Shown one piece after another: positions 24,934 to 33,935 of a stretch of DNA of 64,000 nucleotides (positions within the stretch are counted from its first letter, which is position 1; each line of letters begins with the position of its first letter). The position numbers were made by a program, and so were the translations under genes. Source of the stretch: an uncultured Clostridia bacterium (GTDB lineage: Bacteria > Bacillota > Clostridia > Christensenellales > QALW01); contig CAKSKV010000008.1 of assembly GCA_934465535.1 (NCBI GenBank), forward strand, positions 18,050-82,049. The letters run 5' to 3'. Under the pieces are notes generated by a model. The model was not told where the DNA came from. It saw only the letters and a program-made list of their open reading frames with translations, and ran no database searches.

Positions 24934-24962
24934 ATTATACACTTTTTTTTCGCTTACGACAA
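24934..24962 (-). promoter_or_regulatory. Promoter of the NifU-like/GGGtGRT operon
   Basis: Minus-strand TTGTCG (24962-24957), 17-base spacer, TATAAT (24939-24934), about 45 bases before the start codon. Confidence 0.7.
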
Positions 24963-25054
24963 CCGAAAAAACAAAAAACACGCCGGCGGCTTTGCGCGGG
25001 ACGGCATATGATGCGCGCGCACGGCAGGATTCTTGCTTTTATGCGCTTTTTCCC

Positions 25055-25083
25055 TTGAATTTTCCCGGCGTATAAGCTATAAT
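25055..25083 (+). promoter_or_regulatory. Promoter of the degV operon
   Basis: TTGAAT (25055-25060), 17-base spacer, TATAAT (25078-25083), 54 bases before the DegV-family start codon. Confidence 0.75.
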
Positions 25084-25136
25084 ATATATTGAATTCATAT
25101 ATAGCTTTATCAAATTTTATTATTCCGGAGGATGCA

Positions 25137-26006
25137 ATGTATCAGCTTTTCTGCGATTCCAACAGTGAAATACCGTACTGGTATGCAAAGGAGTACGGAC
25201 TGTCCGTTGTTCGCATGCCGTATGTGATATGCGATGAGGAGTATTATTACGACCTTGGCGAGCATACGGATTTCAAGGATTTTTACGCCAAGGAGCGGGC
25301 GGGCAACATGCCCACCACCGCGGGGCTTAACTGCCAGAACTATACCGAGATATACGAGCCCACCCTGGCCGCAGGCAAGGATATACTTATGATAAGCTTT
25401 TCTTCCGCGCTCTCGGGAACGCATCAGATGCTGGAGCAGGCGCGTCAGGAGCTGCTTAAGAAGTATCCGGAGCGCAGCTTTGATGTGGTGAACACCCTGA
25501 GCATTTCCATGGGAGCGGGGCTTATTGTTTACTATGCTGCCAAGATGTGGAAGGCGGGCGCTACCCGGCAGGAGATCATAAAATGGGTGGAGGACAACCG
25601 TATGCGGGTGAACCACTGGTTTTCCGTGGACGACCTGTATCACCTGAAGCGGGGCGGAAGAATAAGCGGGGCGGCGGCGCTTATGGGCACGATGCTGGAG
25701 CTTAAGCCCATACTTACCGTGAACCGGGAGGGCAAGCTGATAGTGACCGAAAAGGCAAAGGGCAGGAAGCGCGCGATAAAAACGCTGCTGGACAAGATGG
25801 AGGAAAACATAGAAAACCCCGAGGAGCAGCTTATTGTGGTGCTGCATGCCGATGCGCCGGAGGATGCGGCGTATCTTGAAAGCAAGATTAAGGAAAAATA
25901 TAACCCCAAGGAGCTGTGGGTGAATTATGTCGGCCCGGTTATCGGCACGCATTGCGGCCCCGGCACCATAGCGGTGCTGTTTATGGGCAAGGAAAGGGCA
26001 CAGTAA
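25137..26006 (+). CDS. DegV family fatty-acid-binding protein
   Basis: The 289-residue protein starts at ATG 25137 behind CCGGAGG. DegV landmarks are present: FCDSNSEIP, NMPTTAGLN, ISFSSALSGTHQ, GGRISGAAALMG, LKPILTVNREGKL and GPVIGTHCGPG. The family binds a fatty acid in a cleft between two alpha/beta domains; FakB members present it to the kinase FakA. No fakA is visible nearby. The stop codon overlaps the ATG of the next gene by one base, so they form an operon. Confidence 0.92.
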   Translation: MYQLFCDSNSEIPYWYAKEYGLSVVRMPYVICDEEYYYDLGEHTDFKDFYAKERAGNMPTTAGLNCQNYTEIYEPTLAAGKDILMISFSSALSGTHQMLEQARQELLKKYPERSFDVVNTLSISMGAGLIVYYAAKMWKAGATRQEIIKWVEDNRMRVNHWFSVDDLYHLKRGGRISGAAALMGTMLELKPILTVNREGKLIVTEKAKGRKRAIKTLLDKMEENIENPEEQLIVVLHADAPEDAAYLESKIKEKYNPKELWVNYVGPVIGTHCGPGTIAVLFMGKERAQ

Positions 26007-26839
26007 TGCGCAAAAAGGGAAGGCCGTGCATAGGCGTAAGCGTAAAGCCGCAGCATATAACGGAGGCGCGCAGGATACTGGACATGTTTCCCGGCGTAGA
26101 GCATGTGCAGATAAAGCTTGCGCCGAAGCGCGATGAAAGAATGAAGCTGGAGGAGAATGTGCGCCTTCTTAAACGGGAGCACCCCGATGCGGAGGTGTCC
26201 TTTCATGCTTACGGTCAGGCAAACCCGGCGGAGCCGGTGCAGAGCGTGCGCAGGGAGTGGCTTGCGCTTATAGAGGATGCCGTATTGCAGGCGCAGGACA
26301 TGGGCGGAGAATTTGTTGTGCTTCACGGCGGCAGCGTGCAGGGAAAGAACCCGGTCACGCTGCGGAAAAACGGGCTGAACACGCTGTGTGATTCGCTTGA
26401 AGAGCTTTCGGAATTTGCACAGCGGCACTCGGCGGAGCTGCATCTTGAAAATATATATCCCGCGCCCCTTCGCAGCGAGCTTGTGCGCTTTATGGACAGG
26501 GCGGAGGATTACCGCTTCATTATGGACGCCGTGGAGGCTCCGGGGCTTAAATATTGCTTTGATTTCGGCCATGCCATGATAGACGACCGCGGAATGCCCA
26601 TACTTTATGAGTGCATGCCGAAGCTGGGCAGCGTACACATACATGAAAACGACAGGCAGAATGACCTGCATATGCCGCCCGTGGGACTGTTTGAGTGGGA
26701 GGAGCATATAAAGGCGATAACGGATTCCGGCTTTGATGGCCCCTTTATAGCGGAGACTGCGCCGGAGGGGCTTATGCAGTGCGTAACATGGCTGATTCCG
26801 CTGCTTGAACAGGCGGGTGTACCTCGGGAAGTGCTCTGA
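26006..26839 (+). CDS. Xylose isomerase-like TIM-barrel protein (sugar phosphate isomerase/epimerase family)
   Basis: The 277-residue protein begins at an overlapping TAATG with the DegV gene, with GGAAAGGG upstream. It shows the AP-endonuclease-2/xylose-isomerase barrel pattern: FVVLHGGSV, LHLENIYP (metal Glu), YCFDFGHAMI (metal Asp and His), VHIHENDRQNDLHMP and GPFIAETAPE (metal Glu). Members isomerise or epimerise sugars or act as endonuclease IV. The ligand set is complete, so it is probably an active metal enzyme. The substrate is unknown; pairing with DegV gives no clear hint. Confidence 0.85.
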   Translation: MRKKGRPCIGVSVKPQHITEARRILDMFPGVEHVQIKLAPKRDERMKLEENVRLLKREHPDAEVSFHAYGQANPAEPVQSVRREWLALIEDAVLQAQDMGGEFVVLHGGSVQGKNPVTLRKNGLNTLCDSLEELSEFAQRHSAELHLENIYPAPLRSELVRFMDRAEDYRFIMDAVEAPGLKYCFDFGHAMIDDRGMPILYECMPKLGSVHIHENDRQNDLHMPPVGLFEWEEHIKAITDSGFDGPFIAETAPEGLMQCVTWLIPLLEQAGVPREVL

Positions 26840-26907
26840 ACGGGACGGATTGAAGGCGGAACGGACGAAAGGACCGGGCATCGGTTCAAAAGAAAAGAGG
26901 AGAACGA

Positions 26908-27108
26908 ATGGGATATTTTATACTGTTTTTATGCGTGACCTTCTGCATAGGCACGCTGATATACTGCTGCTGTTCCGGTCAGCAGGAAATAATTGCGGAT
27001 GAAGACGGTGTATGTATTCTTTATACCGACAGGGACGGCATTGTAAAACAAACGGAGGCGGCGGGCGCGGCGAAGATGCTGCAGATGCAGAGCAGACCGA
27101 AGCAATAG
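26908..27108 (+). CDS. Small membrane protein with Cys-rich segment (66 aa)
   Basis: A 66-codon ORF with ribosome site AGAGGAG. The product has one N-terminal membrane helix ending in IYCCCSG and a polar tail (DEDGVCILYTDRDGIV). I do not recognise it. Good ribosome site, topology and fit into the gap between two genes of the same direction support it, but there is no homology evidence. Confidence 0.5.
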   Translation: MGYFILFLCVTFCIGTLIYCCCSGQQEIIADEDGVCILYTDRDGIVKQTEAAGAAKMLQMQSRPKQ

Positions 27109-27178
27109 ATTATTATTTCGGTGATTATTCCGCACTTACTTGCACGGCTGCGGCGGCCGGGATATCGGAGGTTAACTT

Positions 27179-28525
27179 ATGAAAACAGAGGATTTTATTT
27201 TATTGCTTTTTGAAAAGGCAAAACAGGCGGGCTTGGAGGAATACGAGGTATATTGCTCCATCGGCAAGAGCTTTTTTACCGATGTGAACAACGGCGAGCC
27301 GGATAAATACACCGTGAATGATTTTACCGGCATTTCCTTCAGGGCAAAAAAGGACGGCCGCATAGGCTATTGCTCCACCACGGCAAAGAGCCCGGAAACG
27401 GCGGATTTTCTTATAAAGGGAGTGACGGAAAATCTGTCGGTGCTAAACGGGGCAGACGAGCAGTTTATATTTGAGGGCTCGCCCCGCTATGAGCAGGCGG
27501 ACGATTATTCGCCGGAGCTTGCGGGCATGAGCGACGAAGCCAAGATAGAGCTTGCACGGCAGATTGAGGCGGAGGCGAAGGCGCAGCCGGGAGTGGCAAG
27601 GGTAATGCATGCAGTGGCAGCCTACGGCAGCAGCGAAATATTTATAAGCAATTCAAAAGGGCTGAGGCTTCATTCAAGAGATAATTATATATATGCATAC
27701 TGTATAGCCATAGCGTCGGACGGCAAGGTGTCAAGCGATGGTATGTCCTATGCCTTTGCAAGGAGCGCAAAGGATATAGATCCCAAAGCGCTTGCAAAGG
27801 AGGCGGCGCGCAAGGCGACGGACGGACTGCATCCGGCCTCCCTTGCAACGGGCAGCTATAAGGCCATAATAAGCGGAGAAACGGTTACGGATATGCTTTC
27901 CACCTTTGCATCGGTGTTCAGCGCGGACGCTGCGCAAAAGGGAATATCGCTTCTCGGCGGCCAAGAGGGCGAAGCGGTGGCTTCGGAGGCGCTGACACTT
28001 TATGATGATCCGCTTTATGAGGGGGCTTTGCTGCATTCGACCTTTGACGATGAGGGCGTGGCCACCTTCAGCAAGGCCGTCATTGACAAGGGCGTGCTGA
28101 AAACGCTGCTGCACAACCTTAAAACGGCGCATAAGGCAGGGGTACAGAGCACCGGCAACGGCAGCAAGGCGGGATATTCCTCCGGTATATCGGTGGCTCC
28201 GCGCTGCTTCTTTATAAAGCCGTCGGAGATTACGCCCGATGCGCTGCTTGAGCGCATGGGAGAGGGCGTGTATATCACGGAGCTTAACGGTCTGCACAGC
28301 GGCGCAAACCCGGCAAGCGGCGATTTTTCCTTAAGCGCAAGGGGTTATGCCGTACGCGGCGGAAGGAAATGCGAGGCGGTTTCCGATTTTACCGTAACGG
28401 GCAATTTCTATGAGCTGCTTAAAAATGTTGAGGCGGTGGCCTCGCAGATCGTATGGGCGCTGCCGCCGGAGATAGGCTCACCCGATATTCTTATAAGCTC
28501 CGTTATGGTATCGGGCAAAAAGTAA
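27179..28525 (+). CDS. TldE/PmbA-family protein
   Basis: The 448-residue protein starts at ATG behind CGGAGG. It has the PmbA/TldE pattern: GISFRAKKDGRIGYCSTT near residue 59, YGSSEIFISNSKG, KAIISGETVTDMLSTFA, STGNGSKAGYSSGISVAPR and the C-terminal GVYITELNGLHSGANPASGD. TldD and TldE form a heterodimeric metalloprotease that processes peptides such as microcin precursors; TldE lacks the zinc motif, and indeed no HExxxH is seen here. No tldD gene lies next to it in this window, so the partner must be elsewhere or the protein works otherwise. Confidence 0.9.
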   Translation: MKTEDFILLLFEKAKQAGLEEYEVYCSIGKSFFTDVNNGEPDKYTVNDFTGISFRAKKDGRIGYCSTTAKSPETADFLIKGVTENLSVLNGADEQFIFEGSPRYEQADDYSPELAGMSDEAKIELARQIEAEAKAQPGVARVMHAVAAYGSSEIFISNSKGLRLHSRDNYIYAYCIAIASDGKVSSDGMSYAFARSAKDIDPKALAKEAARKATDGLHPASLATGSYKAIISGETVTDMLSTFASVFSADAAQKGISLLGGQEGEAVASEALTLYDDPLYEGALLHSTFDDEGVATFSKAVIDKGVLKTLLHNLKTAHKAGVQSTGNGSKAGYSSGISVAPRCFFIKPSEITPDALLERMGEGVYITELNGLHSGANPASGDFSLSARGYAVRGGRKCEAVSDFTVTGNFYELLKNVEAVASQIVWALPPEIGSPDILISSVMVSGKK

Positions 28526-28638
28526 AAGCGGGCGGACAATGGTAAAAAGAAGGCATAACGAGGGGATATATTCCGCTTTCGGCGGTTGTGGTATGCTGCA
28601 TCCGCGTTTGCTTTATAACCGTTTTTGCAAGATTTATA

Positions 28639-28667
28639 TTGTAATCGGACGCACGGTGTGTTATAAT
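28639..28667 (+). promoter_or_regulatory. Promoter of rpiB
   Basis: TTGTAA (28639-28644), 17-base spacer, TATAAT (28662-28667), 74 bases before the rpiB start codon. Confidence 0.75.
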
Positions 28668-28740
28668 ACCCGGGATAACTGTGATGAATTGAAGGACAGC
28701 TGCACATAAACGCTGCGTACAAACAGAAAGGAGCATTTTT

Positions 28741-29190
28741 ATGATAGCCATAGGTTGTGATCACGGAGGCTATGCCCTTAAGCTTCATGTTATTGACTAT
28801 TTGGAGAAAAAGGGGTTTGAATATAAGGATTTCGGATGCTATGATACCGCAAGCGTGGATTATCCGGATTATGCCCTGCCCGTTGCAGAGGCCGTGGCCT
28901 CCGGAGAGGCGGAAAAGGGGATAATTATCTGCGGAACCGGCATAGGGGTGAGCATTGTTGCAAACAAGGTGCCCGGAGTGAGGGCGGCGCTTTGCTCGGA
29001 CTGCTTCAGCGCACAGGCTACCCGCGAGCATAACGACAGCAATGTCCTTACCTTCGGCGAGCGTGTTATAGGGCCGGGGCTTGCGGTAAAAATAGTGGAT
29101 ATATGGCTAAATACTCCGTTTTCCGGCGATCCGCGGCATATGCGGCGCATAGAAAAGATAACTCAGGCGGAAAAGAAGTATTCAAAATAA
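28741..29190 (+). CDS. rpiB: Ribose-5-phosphate isomerase B
   Basis: The 149-residue protein starts at ATG behind AAAGGAG. It has GCDHGGYALK (phosphate-binding), CGTGIGVSIVANKVPGVRAA with the active-site Cys and anion hole, and REHNDSNVLTFGERV, all typical of RpiB/LacA-LacB. It interconverts ribulose-5-phosphate and ribose-5-phosphate in the pentose phosphate pathway. The next gene, upp, uses PRPP made from ribose-5-phosphate, so the pair rpiB-upp makes metabolic sense and occurs in other Firmicutes. Confidence 0.95.
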   Translation: MIAIGCDHGGYALKLHVIDYLEKKGFEYKDFGCYDTASVDYPDYALPVAEAVASGEAEKGIIICGTGIGVSIVANKVPGVRAALCSDCFSAQATREHNDSNVLTFGERVIGPGLAVKIVDIWLNTPFSGDPRHMRRIEKITQAEKKYSK

Positions 29191-29280
29191 GGCTGCATTT
29201 TATGCAGAGCCGGCATTGCAGGAGCAATTACAAAACACAATTTACATATGAAAGGACGCCCTAAGGGCGAAAGAAAGAAA

Positions 29281-29910
29281 ATGTCTACTCTTCATGTTAT
29301 GGATCACCCGCTTATTCAGCACAAGCTTTCCATGATCAGACAGGAAAGCACCAGCGCAAAGGATTTTCGCGAGCTTATCAACGAGGTCGCGCTTCTGATG
29401 GCCTATGAGGTAACGCGCGATCTGCCCCTTGAAAGCCGCATGATAAAGACCCCGATATGCGAAACCGAGAGCAAATTCCTTGCCGGCAGAATGATTGCCG
29501 TGGTTCCCGTGCTGCGTGCGGGCCTTGGAATGGTGGAGGGAATACTTACCCTGGTGCCCGCTGCAAAGGTGGGCCATATAGGCCTTTACCGTGACCCCAA
29601 CACTCTTGAACCGGTAGAATACTATTGCAAGCTTCCCGTTGATATCGAGCAGCGCGATGTAATAGTGGTGGATCCGATGCTGGCTACGGGCGGCAGCGCT
29701 GCAGCGGCTATCAGCTTTATTAAAAAGCGCGGCTGCCGCCGGATAAAGCTGATGAACCTTATCGCCGCTCCCGAGGGAGTAAAGGCGGTGCAGGAAGCGC
29801 ATCCCGATGTGGATATATTCGTTGCGGCGCTTGACGATCATCTCAACGATCACGGCTATATTGTACCGGGCTTGGGCGATGCGGGCGACCGTCTTTTCGG
29901 CACTAAGTAA
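29281..29910 (+). CDS. upp: Uracil phosphoribosyltransferase
   Basis: The 209-residue protein starts at ATG 29281, giving exactly the usual family length; the longer open frame upstream is not needed. Motifs: HPLIQHKLSMIRQEST near the N-terminus, VPVLRAGLGMVEG, VDPMLATGGSAAAAI (PRPP loop) and GLGDAGDRLFGTK at the C-terminus. It converts uracil and PRPP to UMP in pyrimidine salvage. It lies 90 bases after rpiB, probably in the same operon. Confidence 0.97.
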   Translation: MSTLHVMDHPLIQHKLSMIRQESTSAKDFRELINEVALLMAYEVTRDLPLESRMIKTPICETESKFLAGRMIAVVPVLRAGLGMVEGILTLVPAAKVGHIGLYRDPNTLEPVEYYCKLPVDIEQRDVIVVDPMLATGGSAAAAISFIKKRGCRRIKLMNLIAAPEGVKAVQEAHPDVDIFVAALDDHLNDHGYIVPGLGDAGDRLFGTK

Positions 29911-30042
29911 TAATTTAAGCGGTGCAAACAAAATATGACCGCAAGCAGCATTTATGCACGGATGTGCATATAAACAATCATTCCGTTTTAATGAGGTTTG
30001 GCTGCGTTGTATTTTGTTTACTCAAAAAAGGAGATGCACAAT

Positions 30043-30771
30043 ATGATGAATTTAGGCATACAGCTTTATGCAGTAAGAGAAGCGTATATGAAGGATATGG
30101 CGGGCACCTTTGCAAAGCTTGCCGAAATGGGATATCAGGAGGTAGAGGGCTTTTGGCTGTATCCCTGCCGCGCTGCCGAATATGAAAAAGCGCTTAAGGA
30201 CAGCGGTTTGAAGATATGCGGCTGGCACACGGGGCTTGAGCACCTGGAGGGCGACCGTTTGTTTCCCACCCTTGAGTATCATGACCGTATAGGCAACCAT
30301 ATTCTCGGACTTAACGCAGGGCCGGAAATGCTGGATACGCCGGAAAAAATAAAGCAGCTTCGCGACCGCATGGCGGCGGCTCAGGAAGCCCTTTCAAAAT
30401 ACGGCTTTGTTCTTGAGTATCACAATCACTGGTGGGAGTTTGAAAGCGGGGCCTATAACCAGCTTATGGAAGGCAGCACTGTTTATGCGCAGTTTGACAT
30501 AGGAAATGCGCTTAAAGGGGGCATGACGGCGCAGGATTATTTTGCAAAGTATGATTCCCGGCGCGTAGCGGTGCATGCAAAGCCGTACAGCCTTACAGCG
30601 GGCTTTGAGTGCACCATAGGCAACGACGATGTGCCGTGGCAGTGGTTCATAAAGCATTGCAGGGATATAAAAATTGAGCATCTTACCGTTGAATATGAGC
30701 AGCCCGAAAACCAGATGGAGCTGGCCAAAAAGAACATAGATGCCCTTAAGGCCATAATGGCGCAGGTGTAA
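30043..30771 (+). CDS. Sugar phosphate isomerase/epimerase-like TIM-barrel protein
   Basis: The 242-residue protein starts at ATG 30043, 9 bases after AAGGAG. Motifs are LGIQLYAVREAYMKD, ICGWHTGLEHLEG, LEYHNHWWEFE (metal Glu and His), YAQFDIGNALKGG and VAVHAKPYS. It belongs to the xylose isomerase-like barrel family, often found with inositol or sugar oxidation genes. The C-terminal metal Glu is probably in LTVEYEQPEN. Substrate unknown. It is not closely similar to the other barrel gene at 26006. Confidence 0.87.
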   Translation: MMNLGIQLYAVREAYMKDMAGTFAKLAEMGYQEVEGFWLYPCRAAEYEKALKDSGLKICGWHTGLEHLEGDRLFPTLEYHDRIGNHILGLNAGPEMLDTPEKIKQLRDRMAAAQEALSKYGFVLEYHNHWWEFESGAYNQLMEGSTVYAQFDIGNALKGGMTAQDYFAKYDSRRVAVHAKPYSLTAGFECTIGNDDVPWQWFIKHCRDIKIEHLTVEYEQPENQMELAKKNIDALKAIMAQV

Positions 30772-30783
30772 TTGCGTTTAGCG

Positions 30784-30818
30784 GCCGGAATACCGGATAA
30801 AGCCGGTATCCGGCTTTT
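30784..30818 (+). terminator. Terminator after the TIM-barrel gene
   Basis: GCCGGAATACCGG and CCGGTATCCGGC pair with one bulged A and are followed by TTTT. Confidence 0.8.
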
Positions 30819-30896
30819 GCTGCTTATGGCATAAAAAATATAAAGAGTATTTACCCGGCGCGGTGTTTCGGCTGCGCAGGGGAACGGAGGAAGATA

Positions 30897-33791
30897 ATGA
30901 AAATAAAGCTGACGGCGCTTGCGCTTATGACGGTGATGGTCTGCACGGTGCTGTGCGGCTGCGAGCTGTTTGAACAGGGCACGCAGCAGCCGGGGCCGCA
31001 GGGCAGCACATCCTCGGTGTATATAACGGAGATAGTCAGCCGTAACGAAAGCACGCTTGCGGACGATGACGGGGAATACAGCGATTATATCGAGCTGTAC
31101 AATTCGTCCTCGAGCCGTGTGGCGTTAAAGGGCTATTATCTTTCCGATAATGATAAAAAGCCGCAGAAATGGGCGCTTCCCAATATATATATTGAGGCCA
31201 AAAGCTATCTTGTGATATTTGCTTCCGGTAAAAACCGCGGCAAAAACGGCTATTATCACACAAATTTTTCTCTTTCGGCTTCAAAGGGGGAGACGGTGTC
31301 GCTTGTGGGTGCGGACGGAGCATATGCAAGCAGGGTGGAGCTTCCGGTGTGTCCCACGGCGGATATTTCCTACGGCCTTGTGCAGCAGGGAGAGGACGCC
31401 GGAAAATATATGTGGTTTGCAACGCCGACGCCCGGTGCGGAGAATTCCGGCGAGTATGCGGCATCGGTTTCCGAGCTGAAATTTGATACGGTAAATCTTG
31501 TAATAAATGAGTTTGTTACAAAGAATAAAACCGTCAAATATGACGCAGACGGCGATTATGATGACTTTATAGAGATATACAACCCCGGCAATGAGGAGAT
31601 TAACCTTGAGGGTATGTATCTTTCCGATAACCTTGCAAAGCCGGATAAATGGCGCTTCCCGGCAGGGTGCAAAATCGGCGCAGGGGAATACCTGCTGATA
31701 TATGCCTCGGGCAAGGATAAGGTGTCAAACGGCGAGATACACACAAGCTTCAGCCTTTCGGCTAACGACAGCGGAATAGTGCTTTCCGATTCCCGTATGC
31801 ATCCCATAGATTCCGTGACAATGGTGCAGCTTCAGGCGGATGTTTCCTACGGCAGGGATGAAAGCGGGCAGTGGAAGTATTATCCCAAGCCCACTCCCGG
31901 AGCGGCCAACACTACGCCAGGCTTTGAAAAACTAAGTGCTGCATACAACGGCGTTATTATAAGCGGCGCCGCAGCGGCAAGCGGAGGCGGCACGGATACC
32001 GTAACTCTTAAAAACACTTCGGACAAGCCCGTAAGCCTCGCCGGCTGCGGGCTTTCCGCTTCTCACGGGGGAAATTATGTTTTTGATGAGCTTACGCTTC
32101 AGCCAGGGCAGAGCATAACGCTGTTTGCATCGGGCAGCGCAAAAAAAGAAAACGGCAAGTATTATCTTCCCTTTAAGCTGAGACGCAGCGGGACCGTGCT
32201 TACATTAAGTGCAGCAGACGGAGTGCTTTTGACGCAGTTTTCAACGGGCAAGCTGAGAAGCGGAGTGAGCGTAAGCAATACCGAGCAGGGCAGAAGGTAC
32301 AGCCAGGGGGAAGAAACCGATTGTACGGGCTACACGGAGCCGCCGGAGGTAAACAGCAGCGGCGGATACACTCAGGCGGGTACGCAGGTCAGTGTGACCG
32401 TGCCGGAGGGCACAGAGGTATATTATACAACCAACGGCAGCAAGCCGGATAAAAACAGTATGCGCTTAAACGGCAGCATTACAGTTACAAAAAGCATGTC
32501 CCTGCGCGTTGCGGCGCTGTGCCCCGGAAAGCTGATGAGCGATGTTGTCACCCGCACCTTTTTGGTGGAGGAAAAGCATGACCTGCCCGTTATATGCTTA
32601 AGCGGCGACCCGGACGGCTATTTCAGCACGGGCAGCGGGATATTCTCAATGGGGGCAAACCCCGGCGAGGCGCCCATGTACCGCGGCGCGAACTTTTGGA
32701 AGAACTGGGAGCGGGAAAGCTTTGTGGAGTATTTTACGGCGCAGGGGGAGCGCGGTACTGATTTTAACGCCGGCATAAAGATACACGGTGATTATTCCCG
32801 CATAGAAAAACAGAAGTCCATTGCGGTATATATCCGTGATATTTACGGAACCGGCAGCATATCCTATCCTTTTTTTGAAAATAACGAGGTGACACGGTTC
32901 GGGTCCTTTATCCTGCGCATGGGCGGGCAGGATTGGAGCCGGGGCAAAATACGCGATTCGTTTATTTCCCTGGCGGCAAAGGGGACAACGGAGCTTGCGA
33001 TAATGGATGCAGCGCCGGTGGCGGTGTATATCAACGGCGAATATTTCGGGCTGTATTTTATACGGGAAAAGCTGAATGAAAAATACTTTGAAACCCATTA
33101 CGGCATAGCTGAGGAAAATCTTGAGGTGATAAGGGCCAATACAAATGCGCGGCACGGCTCGGCGCAGGGCTATAAGGAGCTTATTGCGTATGTTTCGTCC
33201 CATGATCTGTCAAACCGGGAGTATTACGACTATGTATGCTCTCAGGTGGATATAGATTCCTATATCGACTGGTGGGTGTTTGAAACATGGTTTGTAAATA
33301 CGGATTCGGGAAATATCAAATTTTTTCGGGATGCAAAGAACGGCAAATGGAAGTGGGCGCTGTTTGATATGGATTGGGCGCTGTTTCCCACAACATATAC
33401 GCACAATTATCTGTCCAAGGTGTATGCAAACGGGCACGGAGTGGGCGGTGCGTTTTCCACTGTTTTAATACGCGGCTTGCTTAAAAATCCGGAATTTAAG
33501 CAGCATTTTATAGAAAGATATTCTTATCATGTAAACAATACGCTTAATCCCGACCGGCTTTTTGCCGTTATGGATGATCTGTGCGCCAAAATACGCACGG
33601 AAATGCCCAGGCAGGCGGCAAAATGGGGTGCACCCAAGCCGGAAAACTGGGAGAGAAACATAAAGCGCATGAAGGAAATGTGCCTTGATAAAATTGAACT
33701 GACAAAAAAACAGATGCAGTCGGTTTTCGGGCTGTCGGCAAGTGAGGCAGAGCGCCTGTTTTCGCCGGTGTACTCGGTGTCGGTGCAATAA
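30897..33791 (+). CDS. CotH-kinase lipoprotein with lamin-tail domains
   Basis: The 964-residue protein starts at ATG behind GGAACGGAGG. A lipobox VLCGC (Cys22) anchors it. It carries two to three lamin-tail (LTD) domains (about 40-170, 195-340 and 350-460; each with a pattern like YIELYNSSS...YYLSDN...KWALP), a chitobiase C-terminal-like domain (about 490-560, YYTTNGSKPD), and a CotH kinase domain (about 575-920, with KIHGDYSRIEKQKS, FILRMGGQDWSR, FGLYFIREKLNEKYFE and ALFDMDWALFP). CotH in Bacillus is a spore coat protein kinase; homologues outside spores are extracellular. This secreted form probably acts on surface proteins or glycans; the target is unknown. Confidence 0.9.
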   Translation: MKIKLTALALMTVMVCTVLCGCELFEQGTQQPGPQGSTSSVYITEIVSRNESTLADDDGEYSDYIELYNSSSSRVALKGYYLSDNDKKPQKWALPNIYIEAKSYLVIFASGKNRGKNGYYHTNFSLSASKGETVSLVGADGAYASRVELPVCPTADISYGLVQQGEDAGKYMWFATPTPGAENSGEYAASVSELKFDTVNLVINEFVTKNKTVKYDADGDYDDFIEIYNPGNEEINLEGMYLSDNLAKPDKWRFPAGCKIGAGEYLLIYASGKDKVSNGEIHTSFSLSANDSGIVLSDSRMHPIDSVTMVQLQADVSYGRDESGQWKYYPKPTPGAANTTPGFEKLSAAYNGVIISGAAAASGGGTDTVTLKNTSDKPVSLAGCGLSASHGGNYVFDELTLQPGQSITLFASGSAKKENGKYYLPFKLRRSGTVLTLSAADGVLLTQFSTGKLRSGVSVSNTEQGRRYSQGEETDCTGYTEPPEVNSSGGYTQAGTQVSVTVPEGTEVYYTTNGSKPDKNSMRLNGSITVTKSMSLRVAALCPGKLMSDVVTRTFLVEEKHDLPVICLSGDPDGYFSTGSGIFSMGANPGEAPMYRGANFWKNWERESFVEYFTAQGERGTDFNAGIKIHGDYSRIEKQKSIAVYIRDIYGTGSISYPFFENNEVTRFGSFILRMGGQDWSRGKIRDSFISLAAKGTTELAIMDAAPVAVYINGEYFGLYFIREKLNEKYFETHYGIAEENLEVIRANTNARHGSAQGYKELIAYVSSHDLSNREYYDYVCSQVDIDSYIDWWVFETWFVNTDSGNIKFFRDAKNGKWKWALFDMDWALFPTTYTHNYLSKVYANGHGVGGAFSTVLIRGLLKNPEFKQHFIERYSYHVNNTLNPDRLFAVMDDLCAKIRTEMPRQAAKWGAPKPENWERNIKRMKEMCLDKIELTKKQMQSVFGLSASEAERLFSPVYSVSVQ

Positions 33792-33863
33792 ATCGGGCTT
33801 TTCCGCAAAAGAAAAGCAGGGGGAAGAAAAGGCACAATCAGCAATAAACAAAAACAGAAATTA

Positions 33864-33892
33864 AGACCGCCGGTAAAACCGGCGGTCTTTTG
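33864..33892. terminator. Bidirectional terminator between convergent genes
   Basis: AGACCGCCGGT (33864-33874) pairs with ACCGGCGGTCT (33878-33888), followed by TTTT on the plus strand. It lies between the CotH gene and the minus-strand lipoprotein gene. Confidence 0.88.
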
Positions 33893-33935
33893 TAAAAGGA
33901 GTATTTTGAGAGCGGCATAAGCCGCACACGGGCAA

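Noticed and set aside
23278..25011. 577-codon open frame on the plus strand
   Set aside because: Antisense to both the GGGtGRT and NifU-like genes.
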